Under the pieces are notes generated by a model. The model was not told where the DNA came from and searched no databases. It saw only the letters and a program-made list of their open reading frames with translations. From the NCBI RefSeq assembly GCF_001425055.1, contig NZ_LMDK01000012.1, forward strand, positions 1 to 64,000: a stretch of 64,000 bases of DNA, in the 5' to 3' direction. Shown piece after piece: positions 51,399 through 59,846 of the stretch; the stretch's first letter is position 1, and every line of letters begins with the position of its first letter. This DNA is from Pelomonas sp. Root1237 (lineage in GTDB: Bacteria; Pseudomonadota; Gammaproteobacteria; Burkholderiales; Burkholderiaceae_C). Both the position numbers and the translations under genes were made by a program.

Positions 51399-52714
51399 GC
51401 CGCGCTCCTTTCTTGCCGCGGCGCCCAGGCGCTCAGGGCGTGCAGGACACCATCGGCCGCCTGCAACCCCGCGCGCAGACCGTCCTCATGGAAGCCATAG
51501 CCGCACCAGGCACCCGCGAACCAGGTGCGCCGCTGGCCCTGCAGCTCGGCCACGCGCCCCTGCGCCTGCAGCGCGGCGAGGTCGAACACCGGATGGCTGT
51601 ATTCGATGCGGCGGTGCACGAGGTGGTCCGCAATCGGCCGCACTGGGTTCAGGGACACGATGACCGGCTGCTGCCATGGCAGGGGCTGCAGGCGGTTGAT
51701 GAGGTAGTGCAAGCAGACCTGACCCTGCTCGCGAGCTGTGTCGCCAGCGCGCTCGTAGTTCCATGAGGCCCAGGCCGCGCGGCGCTGCGGCAGCACGGCC
51801 ACGTCGCCATGCAGCACCGCCGTGTTGGGCTGGTAGCGGATGGCGCCGAGCACGGCGCGCTCGTCGGGGCGGGCACCTTCGCCCAGCAGCGCCAAGGCCT
51901 GGTCGCTGTGGCAGGCCAGCACGACGGCGTCGAAGGACTCGCTGCCTTGACGGGTCTGCAGGCGCACCTGGTGGCCGGATCGCTGGATGCCCAGCACAGG
52001 GGTGTGCAGTCGGGCGTCGCTGAGGCGGGCCACCAAGCGGCGCACGTATTCGCGGGAGCCGCCGCGCACCGTGTACCACTGCGGCCGGTCGCGGACCTGG
52101 AGCAGGCCATGGTTGTGGCAGAAGCGGATCAGGGTGGCGAGCGGGAACTTCAGCACCTGGTCGGTCGGGCAGGACCAGATGCAGCCGATCATCGGCAGCA
52201 GATAGTGCTCGCGGAAGGTCGCGGTGAAGCCTTGGGCGTCCAGGTAGTCGCCGATGGCGCCCTGCAGCGTCGCATCGGGCGCGGTTTGGGCCAGGGCAGT
52301 CGCCAGGCGGTTGAAGCGCAGGATCTCCGTCAGCATGCGCAAGAAGCGCGGCTTCAGCAGATTGCGCCGCTGGGCGAAGACGCTGCGCAACGAGCTGCCG
52401 CTCCACTCCAGGCCGGCACGGCCGTCCTCGCGCGGCACTTGCACCGAAAAGGACATGTCCGATTCGGCTGGCGTGATGCCGAGGTCGGCAAAGAGCTGGA
52501 TCAGCAGTGGATAGGTGCGGCGGTTGAACACCAGGAAGCCGGTGTCCACGCCATGCACCACGCCTTCCAGCTCAAGGTCGACGGTGTTGGCATGGCCGCC
52601 GAAATGGCCGCCGGCCTCAAACAGGGTGACGCGATGGCCACCCGGTGTCGTGGCGATGCGGTGGGCGGCGGCCAAGCCGGCAATGCCGGATCCAACGACG
52701 GCGATGCGATGCAT
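51395..52714 (-). CDS. FAD-dependent oxidoreductase (amine-oxidase fold) of the cluster
   Basis: Flavoprotein of 439 aa. Dinucleotide-binding IAVVGSGIAGLAAAHRIA at 4-21, EAGGHFGGHANTV, DTGFLVFNRRTYPLL, SCPTDQVLKFPLATLI, GGSREYV, and a C-terminal FAGAWCGYGFHEDGLRAGLQAA. It matches the desaturase-like flavoproteins (UfaD type) of furan fatty acid loci, a hedged identification. First gene of the eight-gene unit. GGAG 6 nt before the ATG at 52714 fixes the start; a further in-frame start at 52744 lies upstream. Confidence 0.9.
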   Translation of the reverse strand: MHRIAVVGSGIAGLAAAHRIATTPGGHRVTLFEAGGHFGGHANTVDLELEGVVHGVDTGFLVFNRRTYPLLIQLFADLGITPAESDMSFSVQVPREDGRAGLEWSGSSLRSVFAQRRNLLKPRFLRMLTEILRFNRLATALAQTAPDATLQGAIGDYLDAQGFTATFREHYLLPMIGCIWSCPTDQVLKFPLATLIRFCHNHGLLQVRDRPQWYTVRGGSREYVRRLVARLSDARLHTPVLGIQRSGHQVRLQTRQGSESFDAVVLACHSDQALALLGEGARPDERAVLGAIRYQPNTAVLHGDVAVLPQRRAAWASWNYERAGDTAREQGQVCLHYLINRLQPLPWQQPVIVSLNPVRPIADHLVHRRIEYSHPVFDLAALQAQGRVAELQGQRRTWFAGAWCGYGFHEDGLRAGLQAADGVLHALSAWAPRQERSAA

Positions 52715-52750
52715 GGCAGGCTCCGAATGAACTTTATAGGTCATGATATA

Positions 52751-52781
52751 AACTCGTCAGTTCACACAATAACTCATCAGT
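52751..52781. promoter_or_regulatory. Direct repeats in the divergent promoter, candidate TetR operator
   Basis: AACTCGTCAGT (52751-52761) and AACTCATCAGT (52771-52781) differ at one base and are spaced exactly 20 bp, two helical turns. They lie between the FAD oxidoreductase start and the TetR gene. The region is AT-rich (ATATAAA, TATGAAAATT). Which protein binds is inferred from position. Confidence 0.6.
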
Positions 52782-52836
52782 ATGAAAATTGCACCATAGG
52801 GTTATTTCGATAGCCTTGTCGGTCTAGAATGCGGTC

Positions 52837-53472
52837 ATGAACACCCGTCCGTCCATCAAAGACCAGCTCCAGCGTGTGCGGCAGGACGCCATCGTGGGTG
52901 CGGTCAACCGTCTGCTGGCCACAAAGGGCTATGACGCGATGACGGTGGACGAAGTGGCCGCGGAGGCAGGGCTGGCCAAGGCCAGCCTGTACAAGCTCTT
53001 CCCGTCGAAGGAAGAGCTGGCGGGGGCCGCCATGGTGGGGGCCCTTGATCGCGCGTTGACCTTCGTGGACGCCTTGCGCGGCCGGGCCGAGGTGGTCGCC
53101 GAGAGCAGTGCGCCCGTGCCGGCCATCGAGCAGCTCAAGGCCGTGGCGCGCTGGGCGATGGCGACACAACTGGAAGGCGAGATGCCTTCGCTGCCGGCGC
53201 ATAACTCCAGCCTGAGTGCTTCGCTGCAGTCCAACGAGGCCTATATGGACAGGCTGCTCGCCCTGAGCAACCGCCTCAGCATCTGGATCACCGAGGCCCA
53301 GACCAGCGGCCAGCTCAATCCGCAACTGCCGCCCGAACTCGTGCTCTACACGCTGTTCGCGCGCGCCTGCGATCCGGTCGTGGCGCTGCTGAAAGAATCG
53401 GGCCAGTACACCCACGAGCAGATTCTCGACTGGGTCACGTCCACGACCTTTGACGGTCTGGCTTGCCGATAG
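52837..53472 (+). CDS. TetR-family transcriptional regulator
   Basis: Regulator of 211 aa. The N-terminal HTH reads IVGAVNRLLATKGYDAMTVDEVAAEAGLAKASLYKLFPSKEELAGA, then an all-helical ligand domain. It is divergent from the fatty-acid modification cluster across 122 bp. In other bacteria the cluster is often controlled by an ECF sigma/ChrR pair or LitR-like regulators; here this TetR protein is the only local candidate. Ligand unknown, perhaps a fatty acyl compound. Confidence 0.9.
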   Translation: MNTRPSIKDQLQRVRQDAIVGAVNRLLATKGYDAMTVDEVAAEAGLAKASLYKLFPSKEELAGAAMVGALDRALTFVDALRGRAEVVAESSAPVPAIEQLKAVARWAMATQLEGEMPSLPAHNSSLSASLQSNEAYMDRLLALSNRLSIWITEAQTSGQLNPQLPPELVLYTLFARACDPVVALLKESGQYTHEQILDWVTSTTFDGLACR

Positions 53473-53480
53473 CAGGCGCA

Positions 53481-53513
53481 AAAAAAGCCCGGTGCGGGTG
53501 CACCGGGCTTTCG
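53481..53513. terminator. Bidirectional rho-independent terminator
   Basis: Stem AAAGCCCGGTGC / GCACCGGGCTTT with a GGGT loop. A run of A precedes it and TTTCG follows, so it can end both the plus-strand tetR message and the minus-strand phasin message. Confidence 0.9.
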
Positions 53514-53532
53514 GGAGGCGAGAGCCTGAGGA

Positions 53533-54087
53533 TCAGGCGGCGCGCTTGCTGGCGCGGGTCGCGGTCTGCGTGGCCTTGACGGCTTGGCTGGTCGCGGCCT
53601 GGAAGTTGGACTCGGCCACTTCAACGGCTTGCTTGGTGGCCTTCTGGACCGACTCGAAAGCGTTGTTGGCGGCAGCGACAGCCGACTTCACCAGGGCGAC
53701 GGCGTTCTCGGTGCCGGCCGGGGCGTTCTTGGCGGCGTTGTCGACAACAGCGGTGAAGCTCTTCTGCACGTCGGCGAACTTGGCTTCAGCAGCCTTGGCG
53801 ACTTCGGCGCCGGTGGCGGAGGCGATGTCGTAGATGTGGCGGCTGTAGGAGGCGGCCTTCTCGGCGGTCGGCTGCAGCAGGGCGGCTTGCAGGGACAGCA
53901 GCTCTTGTGCGTCCTTGACGGACAGGGCGGCGGCGGTGGTGTCAGCGGCTTCGCTCAGCGCGGTGCGAGCGACTTGCAGGTTCAGCTCGACGAGCTTTTC
54001 GACGCCTTCGAAAGCCTTGTTCGTCAGGCCGAAGAGGGTTTCGACATTGGCCTTGTGGGCGGCGAGGACTTGTTCAGCGGTCAGCAT
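53533..54087 (-). CDS. phaP: Phasin, PHB granule-associated protein
   Basis: Phasin of 184 aa: [48 protein letters not shown] is the Phasin_2 signature, then AKKAA-rich amphipathic helices and a basic Ala-rich tail. It coats polyhydroxybutyrate granules and controls their size and number. Strong expression is expected. Upstream there are two inverted TTTGCTGCACTGCA sites (54132-54147 and 54197-54210) suited to the repressor PhaR. Confidence 0.94.
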   Translation of the reverse strand: MLTAEQVLAAHKANVETLFGLTNKAFEGVEKLVELNLQVARTALSEAADTTAAALSVKDAQELLSLQAALLQPTAEKAASYSRHIYDIASATGAEVAKAAEAKFADVQKSFTAVVDNAAKNAPAGTENAVALVKSAVAAANNAFESVQKATKQAVEVAESNFQAATSQAVKATQTATRASKRAA

Positions 54088-54131
54088 GGTGAGACTCCGA
54101 TTTCAGGTGGTTGAACCGTTTGCTGTGCTTC

Positions 54132-54210
54132 TTTTGCTGCACTGCAACATGAACTGAATGATAGGGGCCGGGCGCCAGATTGCAAGAACTATTTTGTGCA
54201 GTGCAGCAAA
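54132..54210. promoter_or_regulatory. Paired TGCA-rich sites, candidate PhaR operator
   Basis: TTTTGCTGCACTGCAA at 54132-54147 and its reverse complement TGCAGTGCAGCAAA at 54197-54210 flank the likely phasin promoter. PhaR of PHB producers binds TGC-rich, CTGC-N-GCAG-like DNA at phasin promoters. The second site is also only 48 bp from the start of the divergent amidohydrolase gene. Confidence 0.65.
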
Positions 54211-54257
54211 CTAGGGGTGTCGGGGTGTGACAAAGGTCCACGGCTATCGTGGCGGCC

Positions 54258-55196
54258 ATGCAGGCCTTCCATTCCGATGCCCACAGCCTGGCCCTGCCGC
54301 CGGGGCACCGCTTCCCGCAATCTAAGTACCGCTTGTTACGGGAGCATTTCGAGCGCGAGCCGGGGTTGCTGCGCATGCAGCCGGCGCCGGCCGCTAGCGA
54401 GGGTGAACTGGCCCTGGCCCATACGCCGGACTATGTGGATGCGGTCCTGCTCGGTCACCTCAGCGCCGCCCAGCAGCGCGAGATCGGCTTCCCGTGGAGC
54501 CCGTCCATGGCCGAGCGTTCGCGGCGCTCGGTGGGCGCCAGCATCGCGGCCGCCCGGGCGGCCCTGGCCGAGGGTGTGGCGGCGAATATGGCGGGTGGCA
54601 CCCACCATGCCTATGCCGACAAGGGCTCCGGCTATTGCGTCTTCAATGACGTCGCCGTCGCTGCGCGCTTGATGCAAGCCGAGTGGGCAAGAAGCCACCG
54701 CAGCCTGTTGCGCGTCCTCGTCATCGACCTGGACGTGCACCAGGGCAATGGCACTGCCGCCATCTTCCGCGACGACGACACGGTGTTCACCTTCTCCATG
54801 CACGGCGCGCGCAACTTCCCGTTTCGCAAGGAGGCGAGCGATCTGGACGTGGATCTGGCCGACGGCTGTGGCGATGCGGACTACCTGGCTGCGCTGGACG
54901 CGGCACTCGGCGAGGTCTGGCGTCGCATTGATCCGGGCCTGGTGTTCTATCTTGCTGGCGCCGATCCCCACGAAGGCGACCGCCTGGGCCGGTTGAAGTT
55001 GACCTATGAAGGTTTGGCCGAACGCGATCGGCGCGTACTGGCGGCGCTGCGCGAACGCCGCATCCCCGTGGCGCTGAGCATGGCCGGCGGCTACGGTCAC
55101 GACCTGGCAACGACGGTCGCCGTGCAGATCAACACGCTGAATCTGGCCGCCCAGTCCTGGGCCGTCTGGGCCGCTATCGCACGCGGAACTGGCTGA
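54258..55196 (+). CDS. Histone-deacetylase family amidohydrolase
   Basis: Protein of 312 aa. Zn-hydrolase motifs are [24 protein letters not shown] (catalytic His pair), [14 protein letters not shown] (metal Asp and His), [11 protein letters not shown], and [15 protein letters not shown] in place of the usual second metal Asp. Bacterial relatives act on acetylated polyamines, acetoin-linked or other small substrates (HDAC/AcuC/AphA fold). Substrate unknown. ATG at 54258 is chosen over a GTG at 54249. Convergent with the chemoreceptor gene, overlapping 23 nt. Confidence 0.9.
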   Translation: MQAFHSDAHSLALPPGHRFPQSKYRLLREHFEREPGLLRMQPAPAASEGELALAHTPDYVDAVLLGHLSAAQQREIGFPWSPSMAERSRRSVGASIAAARAALAEGVAANMAGGTHHAYADKGSGYCVFNDVAVAARLMQAEWARSHRSLLRVLVIDLDVHQGNGTAAIFRDDDTVFTFSMHGARNFPFRKEASDLDVDLADGCGDADYLAALDAALGEVWRRIDPGLVFYLAGADPHEGDRLGRLKLTYEGLAERDRRVLAALRERRIPVALSMAGGYGHDLATTVAVQINTLNLAAQSWAVWAAIARGTG

Positions 55197-56709
55197 CCAC
55201 CTGGGCCAGGCGCTGCGCCTGCTCGCGCAGCGACTCGGCGGCCGCGGCGCTTTCCTCGACGAGGGCGGCGTTCTGCTGCGTCATGTCATCGACCTTGGTG
55301 ACGGCGCTGGTGACATCGTCGATGCCGCGGCTCTGGGCGGCGGCGCTGGTGCTGATCTCGCCAATGATGTCGGTCACGCGCTGCACGGCGCCGACGATGT
55401 CGGTCATCGTCGAGCCGGCGTCCTGCACCAGGCGGGCGCCGGATTGCACGCGCTCGACGCTGGCGCCGATCAGGGTCTTGATTTCCTTGGCCGCCGCGGC
55501 GCTGCGCCCCGCGAGGCTGCGGACCTCACCGGCTACGACGGCAAAGCCGCGGCCCTGCTCGCCGGCGCGGGCGGCTTCCACCGCCGCGTTCAGCGCCAGG
55601 ATGTTGGTCTGGAAGGCGATGTCGTCGATGACGCCGATGATGTCGGCGATGCGCTTGCTGGACGCGGTGATGTCATTCATCGTGTCCACCACCTGCTGTA
55701 CGACGCTGCCGCCGCGGTGGGCCACGGTGGCGGCGCTGGTGGCGAGCTGGTTGGCCGTCTGCGCGCTGTCGGCGCTCTGGCGCACGATGCCGGTCAGCTG
55801 CGCCATGGACGAGCTGGTGATCTCCAGGCTCGAGGCCGTCTGCTCGGTACGCTGGCTCAGGTCCTGATTGCCCGAGGCAATCTCGGACGACGCGGTGCGG
55901 ATGGAGTCGGCCACCGTCATGACTTCGCCCACCGTCTGGCCGAGTTGCTCGCACATCTGGTTCAGCGCCCGCATCAGGCCGGCCAGTTCGTCCTGCCCCT
56001 GCGGGTTGGCGCGCTGGGTCAGATCACCCGCGGCGACCGATTCGGCCAGCGACAGCGAGGCGTTGACGTCGGCTGCGATCTTGCGCTGGTTGGCGAGCAG
56101 CAGGCCCATGCCGGCGCCAGCGGTCAGCAGAGAGATCAGGGCGAAGACCCAGGCGCGCTGGCGGGCCGTGGCCTGCTGGGATTCCGACGCGGCTTGCTGA
56201 TCGGCCCCCATGCTCTGCACGATCTTGCCCATCAGCGTCGCGACTTCCTTGTAGCGGGCCTCGGCGTCCTGCATCGCGGCAACGCCGGTGTTGGGGTCGA
56301 CCGAGGCCAGGTCGATGGCGGCGTCGGCCTTGGCCAGGTAGGCTTTCAGCAGCGGCAGGGTCGCGTTGATGTGGGCGTCGGTCTCGGCGGGCGTGGCCTC
56401 CATCTCGGCCAACGTGGTCAGCGTGCGCGTGAGGCCCTCAACCTGGGTCTTCAACTGCCCCCGCAGGGCCTTTACCTTGGCGTCGTCCAGCGAGCCGATC
56501 AAAGCGATGGTGCGATAGACGCCGCCATGCATCTCGCCCACCTGGGTCTGCACGGACACCGTGGTCATGAAGACCTCGTTGCGCTGCTGGCCGGCCTCGT
56601 TGGAGGCGACAACCCCACGCAGGGACAGCATGCTGTTGCCCAGGCCGATGGCCAGCACGACGGCCAGTGCCACCATCGGCGGCAGCAACATCTTTGAAGC
56701 CAGCTTCAT
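55174..56709 (-). CDS. Methyl-accepting chemotaxis protein
   Basis: Receptor of 511 aa. TM1 at about 6-26, a helical periplasmic domain (30-185) of the four-helix-bundle type, TM2 near 187-207, HAMP ([37 protein letters not shown]), then the signalling domain with the tip [44 protein letters not shown]. No C-terminal CheR pentapeptide is visible. The ligand is unknown. The ATG at 56709 follows AGGTTG. Confidence 0.94.
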   Translation of the reverse strand: MKLASKMLLPPMVALAVVLAIGLGNSMLSLRGVVASNEAGQQRNEVFMTTVSVQTQVGEMHGGVYRTIALIGSLDDAKVKALRGQLKTQVEGLTRTLTTLAEMEATPAETDAHINATLPLLKAYLAKADAAIDLASVDPNTGVAAMQDAEARYKEVATLMGKIVQSMGADQQAASESQQATARQRAWVFALISLLTAGAGMGLLLANQRKIAADVNASLSLAESVAAGDLTQRANPQGQDELAGLMRALNQMCEQLGQTVGEVMTVADSIRTASSEIASGNQDLSQRTEQTASSLEITSSSMAQLTGIVRQSADSAQTANQLATSAATVAHRGGSVVQQVVDTMNDITASSKRIADIIGVIDDIAFQTNILALNAAVEAARAGEQGRGFAVVAGEVRSLAGRSAAAAKEIKTLIGASVERVQSGARLVQDAGSTMTDIVGAVQRVTDIIGEISTSAAAQSRGIDDVTSAVTKVDDMTQQNAALVEESAAAAESLREQAQRLAQVVSQFRVR

Positions 56710-56778
56710 CGGCAACCTTCAAGATTAGCAACCGGCGCGAGCCGGCGGCAGGGCAGGGGACGGCCAGCCATCCGCGCT

Positions 56779-57240
56779 TTACTTGTAGATGCCGCCGCAG
56801 ACGATGGTGTCGTCCAGTCGCTCGCAGTACATCTGCTTGGGTTCGATCTTCTTGCTCGCCGGGTTGGTGAACTTGTAGTCCTGCCAGAAGCCCTTGGGGC
56901 TGGACTTGCCCAGTTCGACGCGCTCGCGGATGAAGGGCTTGCCATCGATGTCCTTGAGGTCGATCAGGTCGCGGCCGACCTGCTTCTCGTTGGCGCCGTG
57001 GGCCAGGCATTTGCCGTCCATGCCGTAGACGACGATGTAGAGGTCGGCCTTGACGAACTGCGGGTCCTTGGCCGTGATCGTGGCATAGGCCTTGTCCTTG
57101 CCGTTGGCCTTGATGAAGGTCACAGCCTTCTTGACGGTGGCGACCGCGTCATCCTTGGTCGCGTTGTCGGCCAGTGCGGCCTGGGCGCCGAAGACGGCCG
57201 CCAGTGCAAATGCAAAACTCACTACTCGGGATCGGTTCAT
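56779..57240 (-). CDS. Periplasmic single-Cache domain protein
   Basis: Small exported protein of 153 aa: signal peptide (AVFGAQAALA|DNAT) and one Cache domain (sCache_2-like) with VKKAVTFIKANGKDKAYATI, DLYIVVYGMDGKCLAHGANEKQVGRDLIDLKDIDGKPFIRE and WQDYKFTNPASKKIEPK. It has two more cysteines (YCERLDDTIVCGG) that may pair. It is 69 nt upstream of the chemoreceptor gene on the same strand and has no output domain, so it could deliver a ligand to the receptor. Confidence 0.85.
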   Translation of the reverse strand: MNRSRVVSFAFALAAVFGAQAALADNATKDDAVATVKKAVTFIKANGKDKAYATITAKDPQFVKADLYIVVYGMDGKCLAHGANEKQVGRDLIDLKDIDGKPFIRERVELGKSSPKGFWQDYKFTNPASKKIEPKQMYCERLDDTIVCGGIYK

Positions 57241-57376
57241 GCGAGCTCCTTGCCAGCCGTTGTGAAATCGTTGTCTGCGGCCCAGTGTCGCTCCGGAAAA
57301 ACAGATCGTGCAAGTGCATAAGCCGCAATCAGCCCCGTAAAGCGGGCTCGGCGGACGTGCATGGAAGAATGCCGCC

Positions 57377-57817
57377 ATGACGACCCGCCCCCAGCCCGAT
57401 GGCCGCGAGACATACCCCCGCTTCGTGCCGCTGACGACGCGGTGGATGGACAACGACGCCTACGGCCACTTGAACAACGTCGTCTACTACAGCCTCTTCG
57501 ACACGGCCGTGAACAGCCTGCTCATCGAGGCCGGCGCGCTGGACATCCATGGCGGCGAGGTCATTGGCCTGGTTGTCGAGACGCATTGCAACTTCTTTGA
57601 GTCACTCGCCTTTCCGCAGCGCATTGAGGCCGGCGTGCGCGTGGCCCAGCAAGGACGCTCCAGCGTGCGCTACGAGATCGGCCTGTTCGCTGAAGGCGCC
57701 GCCGCGTGCGCAGCGCGGGGTCATTTCGTGCATGTCTACGTCGACCGCGTCAGCCGCCGCCCGGTGGCCGAGCTGCCGGCCTCCTATCTCCAAGCCTTGA
57801 AGACCCTGACGCCATGA
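57377..57817 (+). CDS. Acyl-CoA thioesterase (4HBT, hot-dog fold)
   Basis: Protein of 146 aa. The 4HBT signature is TTRWMDNDAYGHLNNVVYYSLFDTAVNSLL with the catalytic Asp in DNDAYGH, and SVRYEIGLF on the last strands. It hydrolyses an acyl-CoA; chain specificity is not readable. First gene of a plus-strand run joined by 4-nt overlaps. Confidence 0.9.
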   Translation: MTTRPQPDGRETYPRFVPLTTRWMDNDAYGHLNNVVYYSLFDTAVNSLLIEAGALDIHGGEVIGLVVETHCNFFESLAFPQRIEAGVRVAQQGRSSVRYEIGLFAEGAAACAARGHFVHVYVDRVSRRPVAELPASYLQALKTLTP

Positions 57818-58524
57818 GCCGTTTCGCCACGCCCACGCCCGAGCAGACCGCCGCGGTCGATGCCGCCATCAAGACCCGGCACTCGCTGCGCGCCTTCCTG
57901 CCGAAACCGGTGCCGCGCGCGACCATCGAGGACATTCTTGAGGTCGCCTCCTGGGCGCCCTCTGGCACCAACACCCAGCCGTGGCAGGTGCATGTGATGA
58001 CGGGTGCGGCGTTGACGCGCGTGGCCGGCCGCATCCAGGCCGCCTACCTCGACCCCGAGCAGAACGCCGGCCACAAGGAGGAATACGCCTACTACCCCAC
58101 CGAATGGCGCAGCCCCTACATCGACCGCCGCCGCAAGGTGGGCTGGGATCTCTACGGGCTGCTGGGCATCGCCAAGACCGACAAGTCGCGCATGCAGCAC
58201 CAGCATGGCCGCAATTTCATCTTCTTCGACGCGCCGGTCGGCCTGATGTTCACCATCGACCGCGTCATGCAGCAGGGCTCCTGGCTGGACTACGGCATGT
58301 TCCTGCAGAACATCATGGTGGCGGCCCGTGCGCGCGGCCTGCACACCTGCCCGCAGGCCGCGTTCACCCAGTTTCATCGTGTCATCGCAGAGGAGTTGCA
58401 GTTGAGCAGTGAACAGATGGTGGTCTGCGGCATGTCCATGGGCTATGCCGACCCGGATGCCATCGAGAACAGCCTCGTCACCGAGCGCGCGCCGGTGGCC
58501 GAGTTCACGCGCTTCATCGAATGA
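57814..58524 (+). CDS. Nitroreductase family flavoprotein
   Basis: FMN-dependent oxidoreductase of 236 aa: IKTRHSLRAFLPKPVPRATIEDILEVASWAPSGTNTQPWQVHVM is the family N-terminus, later HGRNFIFFDAPVGLMFTIDRVMQQGSWLDYGMFLQNIMVAARARGLHTCPQAAF and CGMSMGYAD. NAD(P)H-dependent reduction of nitro or quinone compounds is expected. The ATG at 57814 overlaps the thioesterase stop. Confidence 0.92.
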   Translation: MSRFATPTPEQTAAVDAAIKTRHSLRAFLPKPVPRATIEDILEVASWAPSGTNTQPWQVHVMTGAALTRVAGRIQAAYLDPEQNAGHKEEYAYYPTEWRSPYIDRRRKVGWDLYGLLGIAKTDKSRMQHQHGRNFIFFDAPVGLMFTIDRVMQQGSWLDYGMFLQNIMVAARARGLHTCPQAAFTQFHRVIAEELQLSSEQMVVCGMSMGYADPDAIENSLVTERAPVAEFTRFIE

Positions 58525-59846
58525 GTTTCTCCGGCGCCGAACTCGGCCTGACCTGGGCCGCGCCGTTCGCGGGCCTGCTGTTGTCGATCGCCGTCATGCC
58601 GTTGGCCGCGCCGGCCTTCTGGCACCACCACTTCGGCAAGATCGCCGCGGGCTGGACGCTGGCCTTGCTGATCCCGTTTGCGCTCGCATTCGGGGCGGCA
58701 GAGACCGGCGGCGTGCTGGTGCACACGCTGGTCGAGGAATACCTGCCTTTCACCATCCTGCTCGGCGCGCTGTACACGACGGCCGGTGGCATCTTCATCC
58801 GCGGCAATCTGCATGGCAGCCCGGCGCTCAACTCGGGCTTGATGCTGCTGGGCGCCGGACTGGCCAGCTTCATGGGCACGACGGGCGCCTCCATGCTGCT
58901 GATCCGCCCGCTGATCCGCGCCAACGACAACCGCCGCCACAACGCCCATGTCGTCGTCTTCTTCATCTTCATCGTCAGCAACGTCGGCGGGTCGCTGACG
59001 CCGCTGGGCGACCCGCCGCTCTTTCTCGGCTTCCTGCAGGGCGTCAGCTTCTTCTGGACGGCCGGGCACCTGTGGCAGGAAACGCTGTTCCTGCTCGCCG
59101 CGCTGCTCGCCGTGTTCTGGGGCATCGACGCCTGGCTCTACCGCAAGGAAGGCATCACGCCCGCTGACCCGACACCCGACGCGCCCCGGCTTGGTCTGGA
59201 AGGCGTCATCAACCTGCTGCCGCTCGTCGTGGCCATCGGCCTGGTGCTGATGAGCGGCACCTGGAAGCCGGGCATCGGCTTCGACCTCTGGGGCACGCCA
59301 CTGCCGCTGCAGGCCCTGGTGCGCGACGTGGGCCTCGTCGTCGTGACGTTCGCGTCGCTGTGGCTGACACCGGCCGGTGTGCGCGAGAAGAACCAGTTCA
59401 GCTGGGCGCCGATGCAGGAAGTGGCCAAGCTCTTCATCGCCATCTTCCTGACCATGGTGCCCGTCATCGCCATGCTCAAGGCCGGCCCGGCTGGCGTGTT
59501 CGCGCCGCTGGCCGCCATGCTCGATTCGCCGATGGCCTATTTCTGGTTGACGGGCGGCCTGTCCTCCGTGCTGGACAACGCGCCGACCTATCTCGCCTTC
59601 TTCAACCTCGCCGGCGGCAATGCGGCCCAGTTGATGAATGAAGGTGCATCGGTGCTGGCGGCCATCTCGGGTGGCGCCGTCTTCATGGGTGCAATGACCT
59701 ATATCGGCAATGCGCCCAATTTCATGGTCAAGGCCATTGCCGAGGAGCGGGGTGTCAAGATGCCGAGCTTTGGTGGCTATCTGCTCTGGTCTTGCGCGGT
59801 GCTGCTGCCGCTTCTCTTCGTGATGGGCTGGATATGGATGCGATGA
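58521..59846 (+). CDS. Sodium:proton antiporter, NhaD/citrate-transporter-like
   Basis: Membrane protein of 441 aa with 11-12 hydrophobic helices. Conserved parts are NVGGSLTPLGDPPLFLGFLQG, TTGASMLLIRPLIRAN and GGLSSVLDNAPTYLAFFNLAGG, the hairpin motifs of the ion transporter (IT/NhaD) superfamily. Probably exchanges Na+ for H+; direction and ion cannot be proved from sequence. Overlaps its neighbours by 4 nt on each side. Confidence 0.87.
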   Translation: MSFSGAELGLTWAAPFAGLLLSIAVMPLAAPAFWHHHFGKIAAGWTLALLIPFALAFGAAETGGVLVHTLVEEYLPFTILLGALYTTAGGIFIRGNLHGSPALNSGLMLLGAGLASFMGTTGASMLLIRPLIRANDNRRHNAHVVVFFIFIVSNVGGSLTPLGDPPLFLGFLQGVSFFWTAGHLWQETLFLLAALLAVFWGIDAWLYRKEGITPADPTPDAPRLGLEGVINLLPLVVAIGLVLMSGTWKPGIGFDLWGTPLPLQALVRDVGLVVVTFASLWLTPAGVREKNQFSWAPMQEVAKLFIAIFLTMVPVIAMLKAGPAGVFAPLAAMLDSPMAYFWLTGGLSSVLDNAPTYLAFFNLAGGNAAQLMNEGASVLAAISGGAVFMGAMTYIGNAPNFMVKAIAEERGVKMPSFGGYLLWSCAVLLPLLFVMGWIWMR

